Below are positions 1 through 8,663 of a DNA stretch of 64,000 bases, one piece after another (positions within the stretch are counted from its first letter, which is position 1; the number at the start of each line of letters is the position of its first letter). The notes under the pieces were generated by a model that ran no database searches, was not told the DNA's origin, and was given only the letters and a program-made list of their open reading frames with translations. The translations under genes were made by a program, and so were the position numbers. This DNA comes from Streptomyces sp. MUM 2J (GTDB taxonomy: Bacteria > Actinomycetota > Actinomycetes > Streptomycetales > Streptomycetaceae), in NCBI RefSeq assembly GCF_022414535.1, contig NZ_JADWYM010000004.1, positions 244,313 to 308,312 of the forward strand, given 5' to 3'.

Positions 1-322
1 TTGGCATATGCAGGTGCCGAGGGACGACGTTGGCCCTCTGCGGAGAATGCACACAGGTGCAAAATTTCGTGCAGGTTACATGATGGAGCGCTTCTCGGGA
101 ACCGGATACCGCGTTCCAGCATGCGGACGCCCGGGTGTGCGGCGGGGGTGTGCACACCGCGGCGGGAAGTATGGGGTGGCCGCTGCGAACAGATCGGTGT
201 CCGGCGACCCGAGGGCGAGGCGGGCATCGTCGCCCGTCCCTGAGTACGCCGCAGGCGTCATTGCCCACAGCGCTTACGGCTCATGCCCCGTGGTCACGCA
301 GTCGAAACCAACGAGTAATGGG
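1..322. other. Left-edge non-coding stretch
   Basis: No convincing gene was seen; the open frames here lack a ribosome-binding site and family likeness. It holds a cluster of TGCA words at 48, 58 and 70 around an A/T-rich core (TGCAAAATTTCGTGCA, 58-73). This may be the control region of a gene beyond the left edge. Confidence 0.4.
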
Positions 323-350
323 CTACTTATGCGGCCCGTCGCATAAGTAG
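323..350 (-). terminator. Perfect 11-bp hairpin after the VIT1-type gene
   Basis: Arms 323-333 (CTACTTATGCG) and 340-350 are exact reverse complements with a 6-nt loop. It lies 8 nt past the transporter stop codon. There is no T-run. Being symmetric, it could also end transcription arriving from the left. Confidence 0.7.
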
Positions 351-358
351 CAGCCGGG

Positions 359-1090
359 TCATCCTACGGCGGTTCCGAACAGACTGCCCAGGGCGTACGT
401 CACAGCGGCCGCGGCACCACCCAGGGCCAGCTGCCGCACACCGCTGAACCACCAGGAACGCGCGGTCACCTTGGCCACCACCGCACCGCACAGGAAGAGC
501 CCGAGCAGCGCGAGCAGCACGGCCGGCCAGAGCGCAGCCGCGCCCAGCAGGTAGGGCAGGACGGGCAGCAGGGCACCGACCGCGAAGGACCCGAAGGACG
601 ACACCGCCGCGGTGAGCGGCGAGGGCAGGTCACCGGGGTCGATGCCCAACTCCTCGCGGGCGTGGATCTCCAGGGCCTGCTCGGGATCGTGCGAGAGCTG
701 ACGGGCGACCTCGCGGGCCAGCGCCGGCTCCACCCCCCGCGCCTCGTACAGGGCCGCGAGCTCGGCTTCCTCGTCCTGGGGGTGCCGCCTCAGCTCGCGC
801 CGCTCGACGGCCAGTTCCGCCTCGACCAGTTCGCGTTGCGAGGCGACGGAGGTGTACTCGCCGGCCGCCATCGAGAAGGCGCCGGCGGCCAGGCCCGCGA
901 GGCCGGTCAGCACGATGGCGTGCGGACCGACCGCGCCACCCGCGACGCCGGTCATCAGGGCGAGGTTGGAGACCAGACCGTCCATCGCACCGAACACGGC
1001 GGGTCGCAGCCAGCCCCCGTTGACGTCGCGGTGCGTGTGGTTGTCGCGGTGCGCGACATGCAGCGCGGCTTCGGTTTCGATGATGGCCAT
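359..1090 (-). CDS. VIT1/CCC1-family metal transporter
   Basis: 243-aa membrane protein of the VIT1/CCC1 family, whose members move Fe2+ or Mn2+ out of the cytosol. An N-terminal membrane pair (about residues 30-75, with FGAMDGLVSNLALMTG) is followed by a charged segment rich in Glu (about 85-150), typical of the metal-binding hairpin of the family, and by three hydrophobic helices to the end. The ATG is preceded by CTGGGGGC as a ribosome-binding site. Two iron-box-like sites lie upstream, consistent with iron control. The metal cannot be told from sequence. Confidence 0.85.
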   Translation of the reverse strand: MAIIETEAALHVAHRDNHTHRDVNGGWLRPAVFGAMDGLVSNLALMTGVAGGAVGPHAIVLTGLAGLAAGAFSMAAGEYTSVASQRELVEAELAVERRELRRHPQDEEAELAALYEARGVEPALAREVARQLSHDPEQALEIHAREELGIDPGDLPSPLTAAVSSFGSFAVGALLPVLPYLLGAAALWPAVLLALLGLFLCGAVVAKVTARSWWFSGVRQLALGGAAAAVTYALGSLFGTAVG

Positions 1091-1102
1091 ACGAGCCCCC
1101 AG

Positions 1103-1121
1103 GAAGCTAAGGCAAAGCTAA
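1103..1121 (-). promoter_or_regulatory. Possible iron box, proximal to VIT1-type gene
   Basis: Read on the minus strand, TTAGCTTTGCCTTAGCTTC matches 12 of 19 positions of the DtxR/IdeR/DmdR consensus TTAGGTTAGGCTAACCTAA. It ends 13 nt before the start codon, close to the ribosome-binding site. The match is weak and position adds to the case. Confidence 0.35.
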
Positions 1122-1188
1122 GTTTGGACGTGTTCTACTTTTCGACCATGAAGAACCTACGTCCTCGCCCGCCCCCGCGCCAGCAAGG

Positions 1189-1207
1189 AGAGGCTGGGCT
1201 AACCTGC
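1189..1207. promoter_or_regulatory. Possible iron box, distal to VIT1-type gene
   Basis: Contains GCTAACCT, an exact right half of the actinobacterial iron box, and matches 13 of 19 consensus positions overall. It lies about 100 bp upstream of the metal transporter start, a reasonable place for a repressor or activator of the DmdR/IdeR type. Confidence 0.4.
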
Positions 1208-1456
1208 GGGTTTACCCCTCGGTGCCCACCTGAAGGGCATCATCCGCACAGACGCGATCGGGCAGGCGCGGCCCGCGGCCATCTTCCCCGGGCACCGGCC
1301 GGCGCCCCCGTCGCGCACTGTCGCGCACTCCCCCACAGCCGCCCGCCGCGGCGCCTGATCCGGTCCGCCCCGGCGGGGGCGCGCAGGCGGGGCCACCACC
1401 GCACCGCGGCCGCCCCCGGACCTTCCCCGACAATCCCCGGCCACCGCGGACACGCC
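1208..1456. other. Non-coding stretch between lgt and VIT1-type gene
   Basis: No gene seen. It contains a 10-bp tandem duplication (TCGCGCACT core, 1311-1330) and otherwise only high-GC filler. Part of it must hold the transporter promoter, which is not recognisable by eye. Confidence 0.4.
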
Positions 1457-1488
1457 CGAGGGCGCCCGGAAGGATCCGGGCGCCCTCG
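1457..1488 (-). terminator. 14-bp hairpin terminator after lgt
   Basis: Perfect stem 1457-1470 / 1475-1488 (CGAGGGCGCCCGGA) with loop AGGA, 18 nt beyond the lgt stop. GC-rich and without a T-run, the usual Streptomyces form. Confidence 0.85.
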
Positions 1489-1506
1489 TCGCCGTGCAGC
1501 GGGTCG

Positions 1507-2592
1507 TCAGGCCTTCTTGGTGGCCGACCGGGCCGCGTCCTTCTTCCCGCCGGAGGCCTCCGCCTCGGTATCCACCGCACCGGGGCCGGCGTCGCCGGCT
1601 CCGCCGTCCCGCTCGGCTCCGCCGTCCGTGTCGTCCTTCTCGTCCCTTTCAGACTTTTCGGCCTTCTCGGCCTCCCGGTCCGCGGGTCCGGGCTCAGCGT
1701 CGGCGGCGGAGTCGCCTTCCGTCTCGGAGGAGGCCTCGGTCCCGGAATCCGCGTCGGCGTCGCCGTCCGCGGTCTGCGCGCCCGGTTCGACCACGGCCTC
1801 ACGGCCCGGCCGCTTCTTCGCCGACACCACCAGGTACAGCACCGCCAGCAGGAACACGCCCAACGCGGTCCAGTTGTTCAGGCGCAGACCCAGGATGTGG
1901 TGCGCGTCGTCGACGCGCATGTACTCGATCCAGAAGCGGCCGGCGCAGTACGAGGCGACGTACAGCGCGAAGGCCCGGCCGTGGCCCAGGCGGAAGCGGC
2001 GGTCGGCCCAGATCACGAGCAGGGCGACGCCGACGCACCACAGCGACTCGTACAGGAAGGTCGGGTGGTAGTAGCCGGGCACCCGGCCGTCCGCGGAGGA
2101 CGTGATGTGCAGCGCCCAGGGAACGTCGGTCTCGCGCCCGTACAGCTCCTGGTTGAACCAGTTGCCCCAGCGGCCGATCGCCTGCGCGAAGGCGATACCG
2201 GGCGCCACGGCGTCGGCGTAGGCGGGCATCGGGATGCCTCGGCGCCGGCAGCCGATCCAGGCGCCCAGCGCGCCGAGGGCGACCGCGCCCCAGATGCCGA
2301 GGCCGCCCTCCCACACCTTGAAGGCGTCCACCCAGTCACGGCCCTCACTGAAGTACAGCTCGTAGTCCGTGATCACGTGGTAGAGCCGGCCGCCGAGGAG
2401 GCCGAAGGGGACGGCCCAGACCGCGATGTCGGCCACCGTGCCGGCCCGCCCGCCCCGGGCGATCCAGCGCTTGTTGCCGAGCCAGACGGCAACGAAGACG
2501 CCGATGATGATGCAGAAGGCATAGCCGCGCAGCGGAACGGGGCCGAGGTAGAGGACCCCGCGCGACGGGCTGGGAATGTAGGCAAGTTCCAT
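1507..2592 (-). CDS. lgt: Prolipoprotein diacylglyceryl transferase
   Basis: 361 aa. It transfers diacylglycerol from phosphatidylglycerol to the lipobox Cys of prolipoproteins in the membrane, the first lipoprotein maturation step; lspA for the second step is at 42 kb. About seven membrane segments are visible and the Lgt signature GRWGNWFNQELYGRE is at about residues 139-153. The usual HGGL loop reads WEGGLG (about 92), as I recall for Streptomyces homologues. An acidic, Ser/Thr/Glu-rich tail of about 85 residues follows the last helix. Start: the ATG at 2592 gives the conserved MELAYIPSPSRG; twelve codons upstream are open but not family-like. Confidence 0.95.
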   Translation of the reverse strand: MELAYIPSPSRGVLYLGPVPLRGYAFCIIIGVFVAVWLGNKRWIARGGRAGTVADIAVWAVPFGLLGGRLYHVITDYELYFSEGRDWVDAFKVWEGGLGIWGAVALGALGAWIGCRRRGIPMPAYADAVAPGIAFAQAIGRWGNWFNQELYGRETDVPWALHITSSADGRVPGYYHPTFLYESLWCVGVALLVIWADRRFRLGHGRAFALYVASYCAGRFWIEYMRVDDAHHILGLRLNNWTALGVFLLAVLYLVVSAKKRPGREAVVEPGAQTADGDADADSGTEASSETEGDSAADAEPGPADREAEKAEKSERDEKDDTDGGAERDGGAGDAGPGAVDTEAEASGGKKDAARSATKKA

Positions 2593-2659
2593 GGCAAGGT
2601 CGACGCTACCGTGCCGGGCCGGACCCACGACGGGCAGCCCGGCTACGGGTGCATAACGG

Positions 2660-2678
2660 GGCGGTGAGAAACACCGCC
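2660..2678 (-). terminator. Short hairpin after DsbA-like gene
   Basis: GGCGGTG / CACCGCC, 7 bp with loop AGAAA, 45 nt past the stop of the thiol-protein gene. Modest stem, so only a likely terminator. Confidence 0.45.
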
Positions 2679-2723
2679 GGGCGCCTTACCCCCCGTTCCG
2701 TTCGTCCGCGCTCGCCACCGCTT

Positions 2724-3500
2724 TCACCCCTTCGCGGCTTCCTGCACCATCTGCTTCAGCTTCGCCGGGGTCATCGACTGGTCCTCGTAGATGTTCTTGC
2801 CGTTGAGCAGGACCGTCGGCGTGCCCTGGAAGCCACTCTTCTGGAAGGCCTGGTTGGACTTGGCTACCCAGCTGTTGTGGCGGCCGTCCTCCACGCAGGT
2901 CCGGAAGACGGGCGTGTCCAGGCCGTCGACCTTGCGGGCCAGTTCCAGCAGCGTGCTGTTCTTGGCGAAGGCGTCGTCGGTCTCCGGCGGCTGGTTCTCG
3001 TAGAGCACGTCGTGGTACGGGGTGAACTTGCCGGCGTCCTGGGCGCAGGCCGCGGCGTTGGCCGCGTTGCGGGAGCCCGTGCCGCCCATGTTGCCGTCGA
3101 TGATCGTGGCCAGGTGGTACCGCACCTTCAGCAGGCCGGAGTCGGTCAGCTCGTGAACGGTCGGGCGGTACGCCGTCTCGAAGGCCTTGCAGGCCGGACA
3201 GCGGAAGTCCTCCCAGACCGTGAGCGTGGACGGGGCGGTCTCCTTGCCCACCGGGATGGCCAGGTCGTCCTCGCCGGTCGCCCCGGAAGGCGCCACGACC
3301 GGGCTCGCGGAGTCGCTGCCGCCGTCCTTGCCGGAGTTCGCGGCGAGCACGCCGATCACCGCCGCCAGACCGAGGACGCAGACCACGGCGCCGCCCACGA
3401 TCAGGCCCCGTCGTCGCTTCTCCGCGGCCTTCTGCCTCGCACGCTCCGCGGCCAGCCGCTCACGCGCGGTCCGCTTTCCCTCACGGTTCTTCTCACTCAC
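2724..3500 (-). CDS. DsbA-like membrane-anchored thiol oxidoreductase
   Basis: 258 aa. A basic cytoplasmic start of about 30 residues is followed by one transmembrane helix (about 31-53, GLIVGGAVVCVLGLAAVIGVL) and an extracytoplasmic thioredoxin-fold domain (DsbA/DSBA-like, thioredoxin_4 type) with active site CPAC and cis-Pro segment GTPTVLLNG. It probably makes or reshuffles disulfides in exported proteins. The GTG at 3500 gives VSEKNREGKR; the reading frame stays open far upstream but there overlaps trpA. Own transcription unit, between the trpA terminator and lgt. A paralogue with CPIC lies at 32,337. Confidence 0.85.
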   Translation of the reverse strand: MSEKNREGKRTARERLAAERARQKAAEKRRRGLIVGGAVVCVLGLAAVIGVLAANSGKDGGSDSASPVVAPSGATGEDDLAIPVGKETAPSTLTVWEDFRCPACKAFETAYRPTVHELTDSGLLKVRYHLATIIDGNMGGTGSRNAANAAACAQDAGKFTPYHDVLYENQPPETDDAFAKNSTLLELARKVDGLDTPVFRTCVEDGRHNSWVAKSNQAFQKSGFQGTPTVLLNGKNIYEDQSMTPAKLKQMVQEAAKG

Positions 3501-3515
3501 ACCCCGCAGAACGAA

Positions 3516-3542
3516 CCGGGGAGGCGCAGCGCGCCTCCCCGG
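3516..3542 (-). terminator. 12-bp hairpin terminator after trpA
   Basis: Perfect stem 3516-3527 / 3531-3542 (CCGGGGAGGCGC) with loop AGC. It lies between trpA and the DsbA-like gene and separates the two units. Confidence 0.8.
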
Positions 3543-3616
3543 CCCCAGGTCCACCCGTACGAGTGACCGACGGTCGGGGTCCGCGTCCGGGGGCGCGACA
3601 CGGACCCTGCGCGGCG

Positions 3617-4435
3617 TCACACCAGTCCGCGCACGCCCTTCGCCAGCTCGCCCGCGAGGGCGCGGACGGCGTCGAGGCCGGCCGCGTGGTCGGGGGCGTC
3701 CAGCATCCGCTTGACGAAGGCGGACCCGACGATCACGCCGTCGGCGAAGTCGGCGACCTCGGCGGCCTGGGCGCCGTCGGAGACGCCCAGGCCGACGCAG
3801 ACGGGCAGGCCGGTGCCGGTGGCACGGGTGCGCCCCACCAGGTCCCGGGCCTGCGTGCCGACGGACTCCCGGGTGCCGGTGACGCCCATCAGGGAGGCCG
3901 CGTAGACGAAGCCGCTGCCCGCCGCGGTGATCTCGGCGAGCCGCTCGTCCCTGCTGCTGGGCGCCACGACGAAGACGGTCGCGAGACCGTGCTTCTCGGC
4001 GTGCTCGCGCCACAGGGCGGACTCCTGCACCGGCAGGTCGGGCAGGATGCAGCCGGCCCCGCCGGCCTCGGCCAGCTCGGCGGTGAAACGCTCCACGCCG
4101 TAGCGGTCGATGGGGTTCCAGTACGTCATGACGAGGACCGGCTTGCCGGTGGCCGCATGGGCCTCCGCGACCGTCCGCATGACGTCGGCGATCCGCACGC
4201 CGCCGCGCAGGGCGATGTCGTCGGCGGTCTGGATGACGGGGCCGTCGAGGACGGGGTCGCTGTGCGGCAGACCCACCTCGACGATGTCGGCACCGCCGTC
4301 GAAGACCGCCTTGACGGCCTCGATACCGCCGTCGACGGTCGGGAAGCCGGCCGGAAGGTAGGCGATGAGCGCGGAGCGGCCCTCGGCGCGGGCCGCCGCG
4401 AGGGTGTCGGTCAGCAGCTGGATCTTCCCGCTCAC
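3617..4435 (-). CDS. trpA: Tryptophan synthase alpha subunit
   Basis: 272 aa, TIM barrel. It cleaves indole-3-glycerol phosphate to indole and glyceraldehyde 3-phosphate; indole is channelled to TrpB. Visible motifs are LPAGFP (about 27) and [17 protein letters not shown] (about 52-68) holding the catalytic Glu and Asp. The GTG start overlaps the trpB stop (GTGA), indicating translational coupling. Last gene of trpC-trpM-trpB-trpA, closed by the hairpin at 3516-3542. Confidence 0.97.
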   Translation of the reverse strand: MSGKIQLLTDTLAAARAEGRSALIAYLPAGFPTVDGGIEAVKAVFDGGADIVEVGLPHSDPVLDGPVIQTADDIALRGGVRIADVMRTVAEAHAATGKPVLVMTYWNPIDRYGVERFTAELAEAGGAGCILPDLPVQESALWREHAEKHGLATVFVVAPSSRDERLAEITAAGSGFVYAASLMGVTGTRESVGTQARDLVGRTRATGTGLPVCVGLGVSDGAQAAEVADFADGVIVGSAFVKRMLDAPDHAAGLDAVRALAGELAKGVRGLV

Positions 4436-5715
4436 TTGGCGTCCCCCTCGATCTCCGCGGTGTCGGCCGCGTCGGCCGCGACCTCGGCGTCGGTGTCGTA
4501 CAGGCCGAAGTAGCGCGCGGCGGTGTCCATGTCCTTGTCGCCGCGTCCGGACAGGTTGACGACGATCAGCCCGTCGGGACCCAGCTCCCGGCCCACCTCC
4601 AGGGCGCCGGCCAGCGCGTGGGCGCTCTCGATGGCCGGGATGATGCCCTCGGTCCGCGACAGCAGGCGCAGCGCCCGCATCGCGGCGTCGTCGGTGACCG
4701 CGCGGTACTCGCCGCGCCCGGAGTCCTTGAGGTAGGAGTGCTCCGGCCCGATGCCCGGGTAGTCCAGACCCGCCGAGATCGAGTACGGCTCGGTGATCTG
4801 GCCCTCGTCGTCCTGGAGGACGTACGACCGCGAGCCGTGCAGGATGCCGGGCTCGCCCGCGGTGAGGGTGGCCGCGTGCTCGCCGGTCTCGATGCCGTGG
4901 CCCGCCGGCTCGCAGCCGACGAGCCGCACGCCCTCGTCCGGGATGAAGGCGTGGAAGAGGCCGATCGCGTTGGAGCCGCCGCCGACACAGGCGACGGCCG
5001 CGTCGGGCAGGCGCCCGGCACGCTCCAGGATCTCGCGGCGGGCCTCCACTCCGATCACCCGGTGGAAGTCGCGGACCATGGCCGGGAACGGGTGGGGGCC
5101 GGCAACGGTACCGAAGAGGTAGTGGGTGTGGTCGACGTTGGCGACCCAGTCGCGGAAGGCCTCGTTGATAGCGTCCTTCAGGGTGCGGCTGCCCGACTTC
5201 ACCGCGACGACCTCGGCGCCGAGCATGCGCATGCGGGCCACGTTGAGGGCCTGCCGCCTGGTGTCGACCTCGCCCATGTAGATCGTGCAGTCCAGGCCGA
5301 ACAGGGCGCAGGCGGTGGCGGTGGCGACACCGTGCTGACCGGCGCCGGTCTCGGCGATGACCCGGGTCTTGCCCATGCGCCGGGTCAGCAGGGCCTGGCC
5401 GAGCACGTTGTTGATCTTGTGCGAGCCGGTGTGGTTGAGGTCCTCACGCTTGAGGAACACCCGGGCACCACCGGCCTGCTCGGCGAAGCGCGGCACCTCG
5501 GTGAGCGCGCTCGGGCGCCCGGTGTAGTGGACGAGCAGGTCGTCGAGTTCGCGGGCGAACTCGGGGTCGTGCTTGGCCTTGTCGTAGGCGACGGCCACCT
5601 CGTCCACGGCGGCCACGAGGGCCTCCGGGATGAACTTGCCGCCGAACGCGCCGAAGTAGCCCTCGGCACTGGGCACCCGACCCTCCGGGTCGGGGACGAA
5701 GAAGTCGCTGGGCAT
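4432..5715 (-). CDS. trpB: Tryptophan synthase beta subunit
   Basis: 427 aa. PLP enzyme that condenses indole with serine to tryptophan. The PLP lysine sits in [10 protein letters not shown] (about residue 95) and the phosphate loop is GGGSNAIG (about 240). A Glu/Asp/Ala-rich tail of about 20 residues follows the core. Start: ATG at 5715 (MPSDFF), preceded by GTGAGG at good spacing; an in-frame GTG four codons upstream is part of that ribosome-binding site. It is separated from trpM by 167 bp. Confidence 0.97.
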   Translation of the reverse strand: MPSDFFVPDPEGRVPSAEGYFGAFGGKFIPEALVAAVDEVAVAYDKAKHDPEFARELDDLLVHYTGRPSALTEVPRFAEQAGGARVFLKREDLNHTGSHKINNVLGQALLTRRMGKTRVIAETGAGQHGVATATACALFGLDCTIYMGEVDTRRQALNVARMRMLGAEVVAVKSGSRTLKDAINEAFRDWVANVDHTHYLFGTVAGPHPFPAMVRDFHRVIGVEARREILERAGRLPDAAVACVGGGSNAIGLFHAFIPDEGVRLVGCEPAGHGIETGEHAATLTAGEPGILHGSRSYVLQDDEGQITEPYSISAGLDYPGIGPEHSYLKDSGRGEYRAVTDDAAMRALRLLSRTEGIIPAIESAHALAGALEVGRELGPDGLIVVNLSGRGDKDMDTAARYFGLYDTDAEVAADAADTAEIEGDAK

Positions 5716-5882
5716 GCGGAACCTCACGGTGAGTACGGAAGAGACACCTGTCGCCGTGGGGGCGGGCTACGGCTCCGGCGGCTCGGGCCGTCTGCGGCCC
5801 GCCGCGCTCGCGCGGTTCCCCGTTCCCCCCGGGGTCTGTCGCGGAAGTCCCGTCACCGGACGGGACGTTCACGAGACACCCC

Positions 5883-6056
5883 CTAGTGGGCGCCCTGCCA
5901 TCGGCGCCCGTTCACCTGTCCCGGCTCGTCACCGATCACGTACCGCACCCTGCGACCGTGGACCCGTCGCGCGGGCGCACGGCAGCCACGGGGCCGGCAG
6001 CCGCGCGCGAGGCGGGCGTACGGGTCCCGGGTCACCAGGGTGATCGGACGGTTCAT
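5883..6056 (-). CDS. trpM: Small trp-operon protein TrpM
   Basis: 57 aa, very basic (many Arg), with CRPRGCRAPARRVHGRRVRY in the middle and a hydrophobic-poor profile, so cytoplasmic. It starts 22 nt after trpC. Size and place match TrpM (formerly TrpX) of S. coelicolor, a small Streptomyces protein in the trpC-trpB gap reported to affect tryptophan supply and growth. The biochemical role is not visible from sequence. Two Cys five residues apart within the basic patch could bind a metal; this is inference. The ribosome-binding site is weak (GGGCG), so translation may be coupled to trpC. Confidence 0.8.
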   Translation of the reverse strand: MNRPITLVTRDPYARLARGCRPRGCRAPARRVHGRRVRYVIGDEPGQVNGRRWQGAH

Positions 6057-6078
6057 CGGCGCCCAGCCTACCGGGGGC

Positions 6079-6888
6079 TCAGCCCCGGCCCTGGCGCAGC
6101 GCCGGATGCGCACCCGCCGCCACCAGGTCGGCCACCGCCGCCTTGGGCTCCTTGCCGGTGACGAGGGACTCGCCCACCAGGACGGCGTCGGCACCGGCGT
6201 TGGCATAGGCGATGAGGTCGTGGGGGCCGCGGACACCGGACTCGGCGACCTTGACGATGCCGCCGGGGATCTCGGGCGCGATGCGCTCGAATGTCCCGCG
6301 GTCGACCTCCAGCGTCTTCAGGTTGCGCGCGTTGACGCCGATCACCTTGGCGCCGGCGTCGACGGCGCGGTCGGCCTCCTCCTCGTCGTGGACCTCGACG
6401 AGGGGGGTGAGCCCGATGGACACCGCGCGTTCGATCAGCGACTCCAGGGCCGGCTGGTCCAGCGCCGCCACGATCAGCAGGGCGAGGTCGGCGCCGTACG
6501 CACGCGCCTCCCACAGCTGGTACGAGGTGACGATGAAGTCCTTGCGCAGCACCGGGATGTCGACCCGGGCCCGGACGGCCTCCAGGTCGGCGAGGGAACC
6601 GCCGAAGCGGCGCTGCTCCGTCAGGACGGAGATGACCGCGGCGCCACCGGCCTCGTAGTCGGCGGCGAGGCCCGCCGGGTCGGCGATCGCGGCCAGCGCG
6701 CCCTTGGACGGGCTGGAGCGCTTGACCTCGCAGATCACGCGCACGCCGTCACCGCGCAGCGCGGCCACCCCGTCCTTGGCGGCAGGGGCCTGGGCCGCGC
6801 GCTCCTTGAGCTCGTCGAGGCTGACGCGCGCCTGCCGCTCCGCGAGGTCGGCACGGACTCCGTCGATGATCTCGTCGAGCACACTCAC
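6079..6888 (-). CDS. trpC: Indole-3-glycerol phosphate synthase
   Basis: 269 aa TIM barrel. It closes the indole ring of CdRP in tryptophan synthesis. Motifs are [11 protein letters not shown] (about 53-63, catalytic Lys), GVNARNLKT and AESGV. The GTG at 6888 ([10 protein letters not shown]) has a strong GGAAGGGGG upstream; a further 26 open codons before it are not family-like. First gene of the trpC-M-B-A operon. No leader peptide with tandem Trp codons was seen in the 120 bp upstream, so attenuation is not supported. Confidence 0.97.
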   Translation of the reverse strand: MSVLDEIIDGVRADLAERQARVSLDELKERAAQAPAAKDGVAALRGDGVRVICEVKRSSPSKGALAAIADPAGLAADYEAGGAAVISVLTEQRRFGGSLADLEAVRARVDIPVLRKDFIVTSYQLWEARAYGADLALLIVAALDQPALESLIERAVSIGLTPLVEVHDEEEADRAVDAGAKVIGVNARNLKTLEVDRGTFERIAPEIPGGIVKVAESGVRGPHDLIAYANAGADAVLVGESLVTGKEPKAAVADLVAAGAHPALRQGRG

Positions 6889-7008
6889 GCGAGCGGCCCC
6901 CTTCCGGACGGTGGGAAACCCAATGGTCACTGCGATGGTATCCGGAGGAGGGCCCAGTCCTCGCATCCGGTTGACACCGGTCCCATTGGCTGGACATTCC
7001 GCAGGTCA

Positions 7009-7455
7009 TCAGGGGTGGAGCCAGGTGCCGAACGGCAGGTTGCGGACCACGGTGAAGACCAGCAGCAACGCCCCCAGCGTCCAGAGCTGCACCGGGGTGA
7101 GATCGATCCGCATCGGGCGCCCGCGCGCCACGCGGACCACCCAGACGGCCCACAGCACCGCGAAGAGCAGGTAGCCGGCGACGGCCGGGGCGTTGTCGTG
7201 CAGGGCGGCCGAAAGGTCCCCGTGCACGACCGCGTGGGCGCTGCGCAGCCCGCCGCAGCCGGGGCAGTAGATGCCGGTGGAGCGCAGCAGCGGGCAGGCC
7301 GGGTAGTGGCCGGGCTCGTTGGGGTCGACCGCGCCCACGTAGGCGAAGGCCGCGGCGATGCCCGCGAGGACGGACACCGGTGCGGCGAACCGCCGCAGCA
7401 CGGTCCCGGACGCGTGGGCTGCTGTGGAGCTGCTGTCGGCGTTCACGTCTCGCAT
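7009..7455 (-). CDS. DUF2752 membrane protein
   Basis: About 148 aa. A hydrophobic N-terminal helix (about 25-45) is followed by the DUF2752 signature, CPLLRSTGIYCPGCGGLRSAH (Cys-rich loop, about 55-75), and two more helices. Function unknown; the CPxCG pair suggests metal or redox chemistry at the membrane face, by inference. The ATG at 7455 is chosen; a GTG three codons in is an alternative. It sits between the HGxxPAAW gene and trpC, as in other Streptomyces. Confidence 0.8.
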   Translation of the reverse strand: MRDVNADSSSTAAHASGTVLRRFAAPVSVLAGIAAAFAYVGAVDPNEPGHYPACPLLRSTGIYCPGCGGLRSAHAVVHGDLSAALHDNAPAVAGYLLFAVLWAVWVVRVARGRPMRIDLTPVQLWTLGALLLVFTVVRNLPFGTWLHP

Positions 7456-7482
7456 TGTGCCCCGCGCCGGCCGCACACGCGC

Positions 7483-7528
7483 GCGAGGGGCGGTCCCGGC
7501 ACGTGAGCGTGCCCGGACCGCCCCTCGC
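7483..7528 (-). terminator. 21-bp hairpin terminator after HGxxPAAW gene
   Basis: Stem 7483-7503 / 7508-7528 with a single C-C mismatch and loop TGAG, 10 nt past the stop of the small membrane-protein gene. Among the strongest hairpins in the window; it separates that gene from the DUF2752 gene. Confidence 0.88.
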
Positions 7529-7538
7529 GGGGTACCGG

Positions 7539-7793
7539 TCAGCTCTGCGGAACGGCCGCCTCGCGGACGGCGGCGCGGTCGGAGGTGACCAGCGGCTGGG
7601 CCTTGGGCGCGCCGAGTCCCATCGTCCGCATGACGGCGCCGACCACACCGCCGAGGAGGACGACGGCCGTGCCGGCCCAGAAGCCGGCCGGTTCGGCCAT
7701 CACCACGAAGGCGCCCGCGACGCAGAAACCGATGAAGGAGATGATGACACCGGTCCAGGCGGCCGGGGTGTTTCCGTGGCTGGTGCCCGCCAT
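7539..7793 (-). CDS. HGxxPAAW family small membrane protein
   Basis: 84 aa. HGNTPAAWTGV near the N-terminus is the family signature. Two transmembrane helices follow (about 14-33 and 38-58), then a short Ala/Val-rich tail. The family is actinobacterial, often beside trp genes, and has no known function. Bounded on both sides by strong terminators, so probably transcribed alone. Confidence 0.85.
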   Translation of the reverse strand: MAGTSHGNTPAAWTGVIISFIGFCVAGAFVVMAEPAGFWAGTAVVLLGGVVGAVMRTMGLGAPKAQPLVTSDRAAVREAAVPQS

Positions 7794-7953
7794 TGCTTGC
7801 TCCTCATTGCCGTGTGATTGCCGTGTACGCGTGTCACGCGTCTACGTGTCGTACGGGTCCGAGCCCTGCGCTCGGTCCGCTTCCATTCTCCCGCACGCGC
7901 GCGCATGCGGTGAGCGGGGGTGTGCCGCAGCGTGCGGGGCGGCCCCGCGGCCT

Positions 7954-7990
7954 GGCTCCCGCCCGCTCCGGGCCGGAGCGGGCGGGAGCC
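7954..7990 (-). terminator. 17-bp hairpin terminator after trp-associated membrane gene
   Basis: Perfect stem 7954-7970 / 7974-7990 with a 3-nt loop (GGC), 8 nt past the stop. No T-run. Confidence 0.88.
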
Positions 7991-7998
7991 CGTGACCG

Positions 7999-8652
7999 CT
8001 ACGGACGGCCCTGGACGGGGTCGGAGCCGGTCGGGTCCTCGCCCCGGTCGAGGGCCTTCCACAGCTCCTCGGGCCGGTCGGGGTCGGTGGGCCGGGCGCT
8101 GCGACGCGGGCGGGGGGCACCACTGCGTTCGTAGCGTCCGGACATGCCGGGCCACTGACGGCCGTAGCGCAGGGCGAGCAGACCGGCCAGGAGGATGAGC
8201 AGGCCGCCCACGGCGGCGACGTAGGGCCAGGCCGTATGGGTGAGGGCGCCGACGGTGGCCGAGGTGTCGCCGGCCGCCTGGGCGGCTTTGTCGTCGAGGG
8301 CGGCGCTGTCGGCGGCGCCGGTCAGCGCCGCCGCGGCGATGCCGGCCCCGGACAGGGCGAGGAGGGCGGCGACGAGCACGCGGCCCGCGCGGCGGACGGC
8401 GAAGACGGCGACGAGTGCGGCGAGTCCCACGACGGCGAGCGCCGCGGGGACGCCCGTGACGTCGCTGCCCCTGGCGGTGAGGGGAAAGGCGCCGCCGGCC
8501 ACCGTCGCGGTGCCCTGCGCCCACTGCTGCCGGGTCGCGAGCAGGGCCACGGCCGCGCCGAGGGCACCGCAGAGCAGGGCCAGGGCGAGGCTGCGGCGGC
8601 CGGACCGGCTGGGGGTGGCGGCTTCGGATCGGGGGTGGGGTACGGCAGTCAC
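7999..8652 (-). CDS. Trp-region conserved membrane protein (TIGR02234 type)
   Basis: 217 aa with four transmembrane helices: about 22-42, 68-86, 92-112 and 141-163. Loop motifs are ATRQQW and GALTHTAWPYVA. Size, topology and its place just after trpE match the trp-operon-associated membrane family (TIGR02234, Trp_oprn_chp), of unknown function. A Pro/Arg-rich cytoplasmic tail of about 50 residues follows. The GTG start has TGGAG close upstream. The gap to trpE holds two overlapping hairpins, so expression is probably separated from, or conditionally joined to, trpE. Confidence 0.85.
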   Translation of the reverse strand: MTAVPHPRSEAATPSRSGRRSLALALLCGALGAAVALLATRQQWAQGTATVAGGAFPLTARGSDVTGVPAALAVVGLAALVAVFAVRRAGRVLVAALLALSGAGIAAAALTGAADSAALDDKAAQAAGDTSATVGALTHTAWPYVAAVGGLLILLAGLLALRYGRQWPGMSGRYERSGAPRPRRSARPTDPDRPEELWKALDRGEDPTGSDPVQGRP

Positions 8653-8663
8653 GTACTCCACTA

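Noticed and set aside
8..346. Open frames at the left edge
   Set aside because: No ribosome-binding site or family, overlapping alternatives, and one runs into the hairpin at 323-350.
6889..7008. Tryptophan attenuator before trpC
   Set aside because: No leader peptide with tandem Trp codons and no competing hairpins were found.
7969..8025. GC-rich inverted repeats as CRISPR or REP elements
   Set aside because: The many perfect hairpins in the window all follow stop codons, differ in sequence and occur singly, so they are terminators and not a repeat family.
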